Assembly: GCF_002954385.1 (NCBI RefSeq) | Contig: NZ_MQVY01000004.1 | Location: 124,001 to 188,000 of the forward strand | From: Tenacibaculum sp. SG-28 | Lineage (GTDB): Bacteria; Bacteroidota; Bacteroidia; Flavobacteriales; Flavobacteriaceae | Direction: 5' to 3' | Length of the DNA stretch: 64,000 bases | Shown: positions 57,471 to 64,000 of the stretch, piece after piece | How positions within the stretch are numbered: the stretch's first letter is position 1 | Layout: the number at the start of each line of letters is the position of its first letter | Position numbers and translations under genes: made by a program | Notes under the pieces: model-generated | The model's database searches: none | What the model saw: only the letters and a program-made list of their open reading frames with translations | Told to the model about the DNA's origin: nothing

Positions 57471-58506
57471 ACAATACGCTCTTCATAGTTTTTGATTTTG
57501 CGATTGTTTCCTCCCACTCCTTGTTAGGATCACTGTCTTTTGTTATTCCTCCTCCTACATATACGCTAACAACTCCATTATCAAGTTCCATGCAGCGTAA
57601 ATTTACAAACAACTCCGATTGCTTTTTGGTCACGTTAACCTCTCCCAAAAAACCAGTATAGAATTTTCTTTTATAGTTTTCATTGTCTAAGATAAATGCT
57701 TTGGTAACCTCTTTTGGTAAACCGCATACCGCAGGGGTTGGGTGTATTTTTTGAACAAAGGAATATAGAGGTGTATTTAGTACTCCTGTAATTTTAGTTT
57801 GAAGATGGAGAAGATTTCCTGCTTTTATAGTTTTAGTGGGGGTTTTTGAGATATTAGTGGTGATTGGTTGTAGTTGTTCTATCAAATAATCGGTTACAAA
57901 TTTTTGCTCTTCTATTTCTTTATTTTTCCATTCGACCTCGGTGTTTTTTTGGAAGACCTGTGTTCCGGCCAATGCCATAGTTTCAAAAAAAGAGTCCTTT
58001 AAAGTAACCAGAGTTTCCGGTGTTGCCCCTATCCACAAACCAACACTTGGATGGAACCAAAGATAGACCATTGCTTCAGTGTGTTTTTTGAGTAATTTTT
58101 TAAATATTGTCAACGCATTGGTATGGTTAAGCTGGATATTCTCTTTTCGGGAAAGAACAACTTTAGAAAAATCCCCATTATTAATAGCAACTATAGCCTT
58201 GGAAATAGTTGCTTTGTACTCGGCTGGAATGGAAGGGGCGGATTCAAAAATGGATTTTGATTCTTCAACTTCAAATTCTAGATTTGTCTCTCTTAGAAGT
58301 ATTGCTTTTTGTAAGGGAATAATTATCGTTTTTTCGGAAGTATCAAATGGAGCGAATACAAACCCATCTTCCGTAAGTTTTTCGGATGTATAAAGATTTT
58401 TATTTGCTTGAAAAATACCGATAATTTCTTCCTTATTAGGTTTTCGATACGCTACAAAGGGTAATTGGTTGTGTAATGCAGTTTTTATTTGTTTAAAAAT
58501 ACTCAA
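57469..58506 (-). CDS. menF: isochorismate synthase
   Basis: A 345-residue chorismate-utilising enzyme. Blocks seen are KVVLSRKENIQ, MVYLWFHPSVGLWIGATPETL, FETMALAGTQ, HLQTKITGV, IHPTPAVCGLPKE and RKFYTGFLGEV. They fit isochorismate synthase of menaquinone (MenF) or siderophore (EntC) type. Since menD and menB are in the same window and no siderophore genes are seen, MenF is favoured. It starts at a TTG that overlaps the preceding hydrolase stop (TTGA), so it is translationally coupled. Last gene of a three-gene minus-strand operon. Confidence 0.9.
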   Translation of the reverse strand: MSIFKQIKTALHNQLPFVAYRKPNKEEIIGIFQANKNLYTSEKLTEDGFVFAPFDTSEKTIIIPLQKAILLRETNLEFEVEESKSIFESAPSIPAEYKATISKAIVAINNGDFSKVVLSRKENIQLNHTNALTIFKKLLKKHTEAMVYLWFHPSVGLWIGATPETLVTLKDSFFETMALAGTQVFQKNTEVEWKNKEIEEQKFVTDYLIEQLQPITTNISKTPTKTIKAGNLLHLQTKITGVLNTPLYSFVQKIHPTPAVCGLPKEVTKAFILDNENYKRKFYTGFLGEVNVTKKQSELFVNLRCMELDNGVVSVYVGGGITKDSDPNKEWEETIAKSKTMKSVL

Positions 58507-59353
58507 TTTATCTCGTTTATAAGTTCTTGTTTAATGGCAGGGAATTCTGTCCATAACAATGCGTGTCCTGCTTCATTTAAAGTTACAAATTTAAGTTGAT
58601 TTTTTGGTAGTTTTTCTGCTAATAGGATTGAATTTTCGTAAGGAACAATCCAATCCGAAGTACCGTGAATACTAAGAATTTTATTGGGGGTATTTTGCCA
58701 ATTATTTTCAAAAGTAACCAGATCTGAGGCATGACTCATTTTTTCTTTAGAAGCTTCTTTCCATACCCTAGGAATTAGCCATCTTGTAATTTTCCATCTG
58801 TATAAATTAAGGGCCCAAGGGATGACCTCTTTAGTGCCAAAAAGCGCCGGTGCGATAAGTACTATTTTTTTAACTTTTTTTTGGTTGCAAGCGCTATAGG
58901 CCCTCCATAGGAATACCCTACGTAGACGATGTTGTCATTCGGTATCTCTTTGGTTAGGTCATCTAATAAATCCCTTTCAAAAGCAATACTTTCTTTTACG
59001 TGATTTTTGTCTTTATAATTGTAGCCAACCCTGTCGTAGGCAAGCATGTTGAATTTCTCCAAGAGACCTTCGTCCATCATGTACTTCTCGAAATCAACAC
59101 AAGAACCAACGGTGCCGTGCACAAACACCAAGGTTGGTAGGCTGTCTTTATGTTGTAAGGTTAAAGTTCGGTAGGTATAGCCTCTATAAGTTTTATAACC
59201 AATAACCGGTTTTACACTAGTATTCTCGAAAGGAGTTAATAATTCCTCATCAGCAACTGGTGCTGTTAGAGAACTAAAAGCAAACCATACTAATGCGAAG
59301 ACAAAAAATAGGGTCAAACATACTATTCTTATTTTGTTTACGTGTCTAGACAT
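58503..59353 (-). CDS. membrane-anchored alpha/beta hydrolase (frameshifted)
   Basis: An alpha/beta hydrolase of 283 residues after repair. It begins with a single hydrophobic helix (IVCLTLFFVFALVWFAF) that anchors it in the membrane. The oxyanion motif is VFVHGTVGS, the nucleophile serine lies in GYSYGGPIALA, and the Asp and His lie in HGTSDWIVPYE and EAGHALLW. The frame breaks in the A8 run at 58875-58882; one more A gives KKIVLIAPALFGTKEVIPW and continues to 58503. It overlaps the thioesterase stop by one base and the menF TTG by four. MenH would normally be soluble, so its role in menaquinone synthesis is unclear. Confidence 0.82.
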
Positions 59354-59772
59354 TATTTTTTATCCAATACAATAGTAGTTAGTTTACAAATAGCGATTAA
59401 ATTGTCTTCTTCATCTTTTATCTTAATCTCCCACAAATGCGTGGTTCTACCAGTGTGAATAGGTCTAGCAGTTGCATAGACAGTTCCAGAAGCGATACTT
59501 TTTATGTGGTTAATGCTAAGTTCAAGACCTTTTGCTATCTTTTTTTCGGTATCGATAAAAAGATAACTAGAAGCACAACTTCCAACAGTTTCTGCTAAAG
59601 CTGCAGATGCACCACCATGTAAAATTCCATAGGGTTGGTGTACTGTTTTGTTCACTGGCATTTTTGCTGTTAGAAAGTCATTACCAACATCAGAAAACTC
59701 TATTTCTAGCGTTTCCATTAAAGTATTTTTAGTAAAACTGTTTAATTTTTGAAGTGTTTCTTGCTTGTTCAT
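59353..59772 (-). CDS. PaaI-family hotdog thioesterase, possible DHNA-CoA hydrolase
   Basis: A 139-residue hotdog-fold thioesterase (VNKTVHQPYGILHGGASAALAE, the HGG active-site motif, and RTTHLWEIKIKDE). Family members hydrolyse acyl-CoAs including 1,4-dihydroxy-2-naphthoyl-CoA (MenI). It is first in an operon with a hydrolase and menF, with one-base overlap to the next gene, so MenI activity is a reasonable guess: it would act directly after the menB product step. Sequence alone does not prove it. Confidence 0.85.
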   Translation of the reverse strand: MNKQETLQKLNSFTKNTLMETLEIEFSDVGNDFLTAKMPVNKTVHQPYGILHGGASAALAETVGSCASSYLFIDTEKKIAKGLELSINHIKSIASGTVYATARPIHTGRTTHLWEIKIKDEEDNLIAICKLTTIVLDKK

Positions 59773-59827
59773 TTATGACTTTAATTCACTCAAAAATACG
59801 TATTTTGTACGAACAAAAAATATCACG

Positions 59828-60325
59828 ATGTATAAAGTACGCGCCATTTTAGATACAAAAGAAGATGTCATAAGAACCCTGCTTATAGATCCTAAAAAAA
59901 ATTTAGAAGATTTGCATACGGCTCTTGCTTTATCTTTTGGATTTGATGCTAAAGAAATGGCTTCTTTTTACCGAACGGAGGAATCTTGGGTACAAGGAGA
60001 AGAAATTCCTCTTTTTAATATGGCGGAAGCAGGAGAGGGCCTGTTTATGGGCGCTTGTATTATCGGCGAGACTTTACCTAAAGTATCGGAAAAATTGATT
60101 TACGTGTATGACTTTTTGCACATGTGGACCTTCTATATTGAAGTTGTTGAAGTTAATGTTGTTGCATCCGACGAAAAGATAATTTTGTCGATTGGAGAAA
60201 TACCAAAGGACGTCCCAGAAAAAGAATTTAAAGCAGATGTTATTTTAGATGAATTTGACGAGGCAGAAACGGATGATTTCTCCAACTTTGAAAGTTTAGA
60301 TGATATTGATTTTGATACCTATTAA
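59828..60325 (+). CDS. pRiA4b ORF-3-like (IS1096 TnpR-like) family protein
   Basis: A 165-residue protein. I start it at the ATG at 59828 (MYKVRAILDTKEDVIRTLLI) rather than at an upstream ATG that precedes promoter-like DNA. The body matches the pRiA4b ORF-3 / IS1096 passenger family (LEDLHTALALSFGFDAKEMASF, YVYDFLHMWTFYIEVV). The C-terminus is strongly acidic (DEFDEAETDDFSNFES). Despite the name there is no transposase here; chromosomal copies are common. Function unknown. It is 2 bases before the YciO-like gene, so they are co-transcribed. Confidence 0.8.
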   Translation: MYKVRAILDTKEDVIRTLLIDPKKNLEDLHTALALSFGFDAKEMASFYRTEESWVQGEEIPLFNMAEAGEGLFMGACIIGETLPKVSEKLIYVYDFLHMWTFYIEVVEVNVVASDEKIILSIGEIPKDVPEKEFKADVILDEFDEAETDDFSNFESLDDIDFDTY

Positions 60326-60327
60326 AG

Positions 60328-60948
60328 ATGGCTCAGTTTGTAAAAATATACGATGAAAACCCTAATCCAAAAGAAATTGATAAGGTAGTTAAAGTTCTGC
60401 AAAATGGGGGGCTTATAATTTATCCAACAGATACCGTGTATGGTTTGGGCTGCGATATAACGAATACAAAAGCTGTAGAAAAAATTGCTAAAATCAAAGG
60501 GGTAAAATTAGAAAAGTCTAATTTCTCATTTATATGTAATGATTTAAGTCATTTGTCAGATTATGTTAAGCAAATCGATACCAGAACCTACAAAATTCTG
60601 AAAAGAGCTTTACCAGGGCCCTATACTTTTGTTCTGCCAGGAAGTAATTCGTTGCCCAAAGTATACAAAAAAAGAAAAACCGTAGGGATACGTGTTCCTG
60701 ATAATGATATCGCTAGGGAGATAGTGCGAGTATTGGGGAATCCGGTGGTATCTACTTCCATCCACGATGAAGATGAAATAATAGAATATACTACCGATCC
60801 GGAATTGATTTTTGAAAAATGGCAAAACCTTGTCGATTTGGTTATTGATGGAGGTTATGGTGACAATCATGCATCTACGGTTATCGACCTTACCCAAGAC
60901 GAACCGCAAATTCTTAGAGAAGGAAAAGGGAGTTTGGATATTCTTTAA
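60328..60948 (+). CDS. Sua5/YciO/YrdC family protein, YciO-like
   Basis: A 206-residue member of the YrdC/Sua5 fold. Motifs are IIYPTDTVYGLGCDI, NFSFICNDLSHLSDYV, LPGPYTFVLPGS and KTVGIRVPDNDI. The NFSF/ICNDLS segment and short length resemble E. coli YciO more than TsaC, which makes threonylcarbamoyl-AMP for tRNA modification. In many Bacteroidota a protein of this type is annotated L-threonylcarbamoyladenylate synthase. It starts 2 bases after the pRiA4b-like gene. Confidence 0.85.
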   Translation: MAQFVKIYDENPNPKEIDKVVKVLQNGGLIIYPTDTVYGLGCDITNTKAVEKIAKIKGVKLEKSNFSFICNDLSHLSDYVKQIDTRTYKILKRALPGPYTFVLPGSNSLPKVYKKRKTVGIRVPDNDIAREIVRVLGNPVVSTSIHDEDEIIEYTTDPELIFEKWQNLVDLVIDGGYGDNHASTVIDLTQDEPQILREGKGSLDIL

Positions 60949-60971
60949 TGGTATCTCGAATAGCAGTTACT

Positions 60972-61967
60972 CTATCGTAAACTTTTAAATGTGGTTCTTT
61001 GCAATATAAAATATTGCCATACGATACTAAAGTGGCGATTGTGTTTTTTTTGCGAGCTTAATTTTTTTCGCTTTTTGAGAAATTTCGGTAGGTTTTTGTA
61101 GAAACTTAAATGCGCTTTTAAAATCGCAATTGTATGAACAGGTCGAAGTTCTATGGTAAATTTTAGTCCTGCTATACCATCCAAAATTAAGCGCGTAAAA
61201 ATGACACTTAGCAAATGCTTTCTTGGCGTGTTTTTTATATTGGATAGTAAGCTGTTTCTAAAGTTTAAAAATGTTTTTCTTGGACTGTTCTCTTTTAGAG
61301 TTCCGCCACCTAGGTGGTATACTGTAGATTGGCCAATATAGTTAACTTTATATCCTTTATTTTGAGCTCGCCAACATAAATCAATTTCCTCTTGATGAGC
61401 AAAATAGTCTTCATCAAATCCTTTTAGTCTATGGAATACTTCAGCACGAATAAACAAACAAGCTCCAGAAGCCCAAAATATTTCAGAAAAGTCATTGTAT
61501 TGTCCCTTGTCCTTTTCTAAGGTGTTAAAAATTCGGCCTCTACAGTATGGGTATCCGAAAAAATCTATAAAACCACCGCCTGCTCCAGCATATTCAAATA
61601 AAGCTTTGTCTTTGAGATCTAATATTTTTGGTTGTGCAATAGCCATGTTTCGGTGCTCTGCAAACGATTCGGTGATTGGTTTAAGCCAATTTTCCGTGAC
61701 CTCGATATCTGAATTAATTAATCCATACACATCCGCATTAATTTTTTGTAAGGCATCATTATAGCCTTTTGCATATCCTCCATTCGTCTCATTTTTGATT
61801 ATTTTGACCGAAGGAAACTTTTGTTTTACAAATGCAATGGAATTGTCTGTTGAGGCATTATCCGCCACATAAATAGTTGCTTCAGGACTAAACCGTACCA
61901 CAGAAGGTAAATATTTTTCCAACAGAGATTGTCCGTTCCAGTTTAATATGACAAGTGCTAATTTCAA
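60972..61967 (-). CDS. glycosyltransferase family 2 protein
   Basis: A 331-residue GT-A glycosyltransferase. N-terminal ALVILNWNGQSLL, nucleotide-binding VADNASTDNS, the metal-site-like INSDIEVTENWL, ASGACLFIRAEVF and HQEEIDLCWRAQNKGY are typical of rhamnosyl/glucosyl GT2 enzymes of cell-surface polysaccharides. The start is a TTG (KLALVILNWN); no ATG is in frame upstream. It is not in an obvious polysaccharide cluster. Acceptor and donor unknown. Confidence 0.87.
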   Translation of the reverse strand: MKLALVILNWNGQSLLEKYLPSVVRFSPEATIYVADNASTDNSIAFVKQKFPSVKIIKNETNGGYAKGYNDALQKINADVYGLINSDIEVTENWLKPITESFAEHRNMAIAQPKILDLKDKALFEYAGAGGGFIDFFGYPYCRGRIFNTLEKDKGQYNDFSEIFWASGACLFIRAEVFHRLKGFDEDYFAHQEEIDLCWRAQNKGYKVNYIGQSTVYHLGGGTLKENSPRKTFLNFRNSLLSNIKNTPRKHLLSVIFTRLILDGIAGLKFTIELRPVHTIAILKAHLSFYKNLPKFLKKRKKLSSQKKHNRHFSIVWQYFILQRTTFKSLR

Positions 61968-62118
61968 GTCGCCAAAAATACAGTATTAATATCATTTAAA
62001 CCTATGGATAGTTGTTAATTTACCACTAAAATTTAATTTATGTTTTAGCTACTTTCCTCTTCTTTTTGCTAACATTAAACCAACGAGTACATGTTATGTT
62101 CATCGCTTTAATTCAGTA

Positions 62119-62148
62119 TTGAGCGGAATATAAGCGCATCTAACTTTG
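62119..62148 (+). promoter_or_regulatory. orphan promoter: -33 TTG and -7 TAACTTTG
   Basis: TTG at 62119-62121 and TAACTTTG at 62141-62148 with a 19-base gap fit the Bacteroidota consensus exactly. No gene starts closely downstream; the oxidoreductase ATG is almost 190 bases away. Confidence 0.5.
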
Positions 62149-62229
62149 CAATGAATTGCGTAAAAAGACATTTTTTTCGACGGAAAACCACAAGGTGATT
62201 TTTGATTTAAGCCAAATATATTATTTATT

Positions 62230-62266
62230 ATTACAGCAATTTAATATACATCCTAATTACAGCAAT
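62230..62266. repeat. 11-base direct repeat ATTACAGCAAT, period 26
   Basis: ATTACAGCAAT occurs at 62230-62240 and again at 62256-62266, about two and a half helical turns apart, just upstream of the likely oxidoreductase promoter. It could be a regulator binding site. Confidence 0.5.
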
Positions 62267-62335
62267 GGCTTTGGTAACTATGATTGATCCTATGCTATTC
62301 TTGTATAAAACTTCTAATTTATTGAATACGTGAAG

Positions 62336-63325
62336 ATGAAAGCAATAGTTTATAAAAAGTATGGTTTACCAAGAGAAGTTTTAAAAGTAACCTCTATTAA
62401 GAAACCTAAACCTAAGAAAAATGAAGTATTGGTAAAGGTTTTTGCCACAACTATAAATGACTATGATTGGAATATGGTTACTGGTAAACCGCGTTTGTAT
62501 CGGCTTTTCTTTGGGGTTATAAAACCAAAGCGAGCAGTGCCAGGAGTAGAACTATCCGGTGTGGTGGAGGAAGTCGGTAAAAATGTGAATCGTTTTGTTG
62601 TAGGAGATAATGTATTTGGTGATATTTCGGATTTTTCCTACGGGGCACACGCAAAATATATAGCGGTACATGAGGATGCTCTTGAAATAAAACCTGAGGG
62701 ATTATCTCATGTTGAAGCCGCTTCAATTCCGCACGCTTCCGGTTTGGCATTTCAAGCTTTTGATACCATAAAAACAGCAGCTAATATTAAGAAGGTTTTA
62801 ATTAATGGTGCAGGTGGAGGTGTAGGTAGTATTGCAATCCAATTGGCTAGACAAAGAGGTTGTGAGGTGACTGCTGTCGATAGTTCGGAGAAATTCAGCT
62901 ATTTACAATGCCTGGGCGCTGATCATGTCATCGATTATAGAAGTACTGATTTTACAAAAGGAAAAAATAAATATGACTTTATATTAGATTGTAAGACCTC
63001 AATGCCACCATTTTTGTATGCAAGTATCTTGTGTAAAAAAGGTACTTATGTCAGTGTTGGCGGAAGTACATTTCATCTGTTATTTCTTTATTTTTATGGG
63101 ATACTTCTAAACTTATTTTCTTCCAAATCTTTTCGTATCGCAAGTTTGCATCCCAATAAAAATCTTTTAAAAATAGCCCAACTTTATGTAGATAAAAAAT
63201 TGCAAATAAAAATTGAAGGACCTTTTATTTTTGGACAAATTCCTGCTTTGATTGAATATTTTGGTTCCGGAAAGCATTTGGGTAAAATAGCAGTTTCTGT
63301 GCATCACGATGCTACAACTGTTTAG
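62336..63325 (+). CDS. NAD(P)-dependent MDR oxidoreductase (quinone reductase-like)
   Basis: A 329-residue medium-chain dehydrogenase/reductase, started at the ATG at 62336 (KAIVYKKYGLPREVL); a GTG six bases upstream is also in frame. GroES-like part: AVPGVELSGVVEEVGK and VGDNVFGDISD. Rossmann part: LINGAGGGVGSIAIQLARQ. The structural and catalytic zinc ligands of alcohol dehydrogenases are not evident, which favours the zinc-free quinone-oxidoreductase branch. A direct repeat upstream may regulate it. Substrate unknown. Confidence 0.88.
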   Translation: MKAIVYKKYGLPREVLKVTSIKKPKPKKNEVLVKVFATTINDYDWNMVTGKPRLYRLFFGVIKPKRAVPGVELSGVVEEVGKNVNRFVVGDNVFGDISDFSYGAHAKYIAVHEDALEIKPEGLSHVEAASIPHASGLAFQAFDTIKTAANIKKVLINGAGGGVGSIAIQLARQRGCEVTAVDSSEKFSYLQCLGADHVIDYRSTDFTKGKNKYDFILDCKTSMPPFLYASILCKKGTYVSVGGSTFHLLFLYFYGILLNLFSSKSFRIASLHPNKNLLKIAQLYVDKKLQIKIEGPFIFGQIPALIEYFGSGKHLGKIAVSVHHDATTV

Positions 63326-63350
63326 TGCAAATTTGTTTAATCAGGAGTAA

Positions 63351-63797
63351 TTAAATTTTGTATGCAGGAATTTCCTCTAAAAAAGTATAGTTTTCTTCTT
63401 TTTTATTTAACATACAGCAAACGTGTTGCAGGCCGTTAGTGACAATTAAAAATTTAGCATTTAATTTTAGATTATATCTTGCAATTTGATCGAATGTATT
63501 TTGTGATAGTGTAACGGAAGGTGCTTTACATTCTATTAAAATATCGGTAGCTCCATCGCGATTAAATATTATAATATCTGTTCTTTTTTTTAGTCCGTTA
63601 ACAAGGAGTTGTTTTTCAATAGCGATTAAGGTACTTGGGTATTTTTTACAATCTATCAGGTACTGCACAAAATTTTGTCGTACCCATTCCTCTGGGGTGA
63701 GCACTATGTATTTTTTTCGCAATCTATCGAAAATTAGCGTCTTATTTTCGTTACTTTTGATTCGAAATTCAAATTTGGGCAAGTTTAGTTGTTGCAT
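63351..63797 (-). CDS. HsdR_N domain protein, PD-(D/E)xK nuclease-like
   Basis: A 148-residue protein related to the N-terminal nuclease domain of type I restriction subunit HsdR. The PD-(D/E)xK motif is visible as RTDIIIFNRDGATD followed by ILIECKAPSV, with Asp, Glu and Lys in place, and a helix EEWVRQNFVQYL near the N-terminus. No helicase, specificity or methylase gene is near, so it is not a complete restriction system. It is divergent from holA, a placement common in Bacteroidota, which hints at a DNA-metabolism housekeeping role. Confidence 0.85.
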   Translation of the reverse strand: MQQLNLPKFEFRIKSNENKTLIFDRLRKKYIVLTPEEWVRQNFVQYLIDCKKYPSTLIAIEKQLLVNGLKKRTDIIIFNRDGATDILIECKAPSVTLSQNTFDQIARYNLKLNAKFLIVTNGLQHVCCMLNKKEENYTFLEEIPAYKI

Positions 63798-63851
63798 ATC
63801 TCAAAAATACGAAAACTTTAATTTTTGCCTTGATAAAATGACAGGAAATAG

Positions 63852-64000
63852 ATGAATGAAGCAAATCATATTGTGCAGGATATAAAAAAAGGAAATATCA
63901 AACCTATTTATTTTTTAATGGGAGAGGAACCGTATTACATTGATAAAATTTCCGAGTTTATTGAAAACACAATTTTGGAAGATTCTGAAAAGGGATTTAA
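63852..64000 (+). CDS. holA: DNA polymerase III subunit delta, N-terminal part (partial)
   Basis: The first 49 codons before the window ends. The visible sequence (HIVQDIKKGNIKPIYFLMGE, then EPYYIDKISEF) matches the N-terminus of the clamp-loader delta subunit HolA, which opens the sliding clamp during replication. The start is the ATG at 63852; the divergent HsdR_N gene begins 54 bases upstream. The P-loop-like but nucleotide-free AAA+ domain continues beyond the window. Confidence 0.88.
   Translation, partial: MNEANHIVQDIKKGNIKPIYFLMGEEPYYIDKISEFIENTILEDSEKGF

Larger units (their letters stand above)
61968..62335. other. 368-base intergenic region with orphan promoter and direct repeat
   Basis: This is the longest stretch without a gene. 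It holds a good orphan promoter (62119-62148), an 11-base direct repeat (62230-62266) and a weaker promoter-like TATTCTTG at 62296-62303 with TTTG at 62270-62273 before the oxidoreductase gene. The longest plus-strand ATG frame after the orphan promoter has only 15 codons. I see no tRNA or obvious RNA gene, though a small RNA cannot be excluded. Confidence 0.5.

Noticed and set aside
59828-60325. Possible mobile element, because the protein family is named after a plasmid ORF and an IS1096 passenger
   Set aside because: No transposase, inverted repeats or target duplications are visible nearby, and the neighbours are housekeeping genes.
63351-63797. A type I restriction-modification locus
   Set aside because: Only an HsdR_N-like nuclease domain is present; there is no helicase part and no hsdM or hsdS gene in the window.

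Overview
The window is ordinary, gene-dense chromosome from a low-GC (roughly one third G+C by eye) member of the Flavobacteriaceae (Bacteroidota), probably marine. The evidence is: TonB receptors with an N-terminal CarboxypepD_reg-like domain, a type IX secretion (T9SS) type B sorting domain, DUF4295 after rpmB-rpmG, DUF3276, DUF1573, an RprX/RprY-like two-component pair, many TTG starts, and repeated TAnnTTTG -7 promoter elements instead of sigma70 TATAAT boxes. I see no tRNA, rRNA, CRISPR array, insertion sequence, phage or defence island.

Layout. 1-8.1 kb: end of a TonB receptor, a DUF389 membrane protein, a pdxH-sixA-ppx operon on the minus strand, then a TonB receptor / DUF2141 / TPR-like secreted protein cassette and a small lipoprotein. 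8.2-14.2 kb (minus): a NYN-LOTUS RNA-binding protein, then a tight four-gene operon of M1 metallopeptidase, GH109 glycosidase, sugar-phosphate nucleotidyltransferase and APH-fold hexosamine kinase, which looks like amino-sugar salvage. 14.3-20.9 kb: SDR, transaldolase-like fsa, menD, an S1/winged-helix protein, an esterase (minus), menB and a FAH-family hydrolase. 20.9-29 kb: an epimerase/SDR pair (minus), cinA, rpmB, rpmG, DUF4295, ftsY, an amidase lipoprotein and rimO. 29-38.1 kb (minus): a long co-directional run of DUF5916 outer-membrane protein, LolD-like ATPase, CPBP protease, TIGR02757 protein, S10 peptidase, then a PAS / FIST / GAF-histidine-kinase signalling set. 38.3-46.2 kb: sucC (plus), uvrB and a 1514-residue T9SS adhesin-like protein (minus). 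46.2-55 kb (minus): a two-gene ABC transporter, the RprXY-like pair, the nusB-DUF1573-yajC / ybbR-coaE block and a Leu/Glu-type dehydrogenase. 55.2-64 kb: an ABC exporter, DUF3276, a thioesterase / alpha-beta hydrolase / isochorismate synthase operon (second menaquinone locus), a pRiA4b ORF-3-like protein, a YciO-like protein, a glycosyltransferase, an MDR oxidoreductase, an HsdR_N nuclease-like protein and the start of holA.

The strongest unexplained signal is window-wide. At least twelve genes, including the normally essential ftsY, are interrupted by one- or two-base indels, and joining the frames restores a full-length family member each time. Thirteen of fourteen events are a missing base, and most lie in homopolymer runs. 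This pattern fits uncorrected sequencing error far better than pseudogene formation, so these genes are annotated as full-length CDS with the frameshift position stated. Other points of interest are the GH109/kinase/nucleotidyltransferase operon, the PAS-FIST-kinase set, a membrane-anchored hydrolase translationally coupled to menF, and terminators whose T-tracts overlap the next gene's promoter. I did not find a clearly new biological system.
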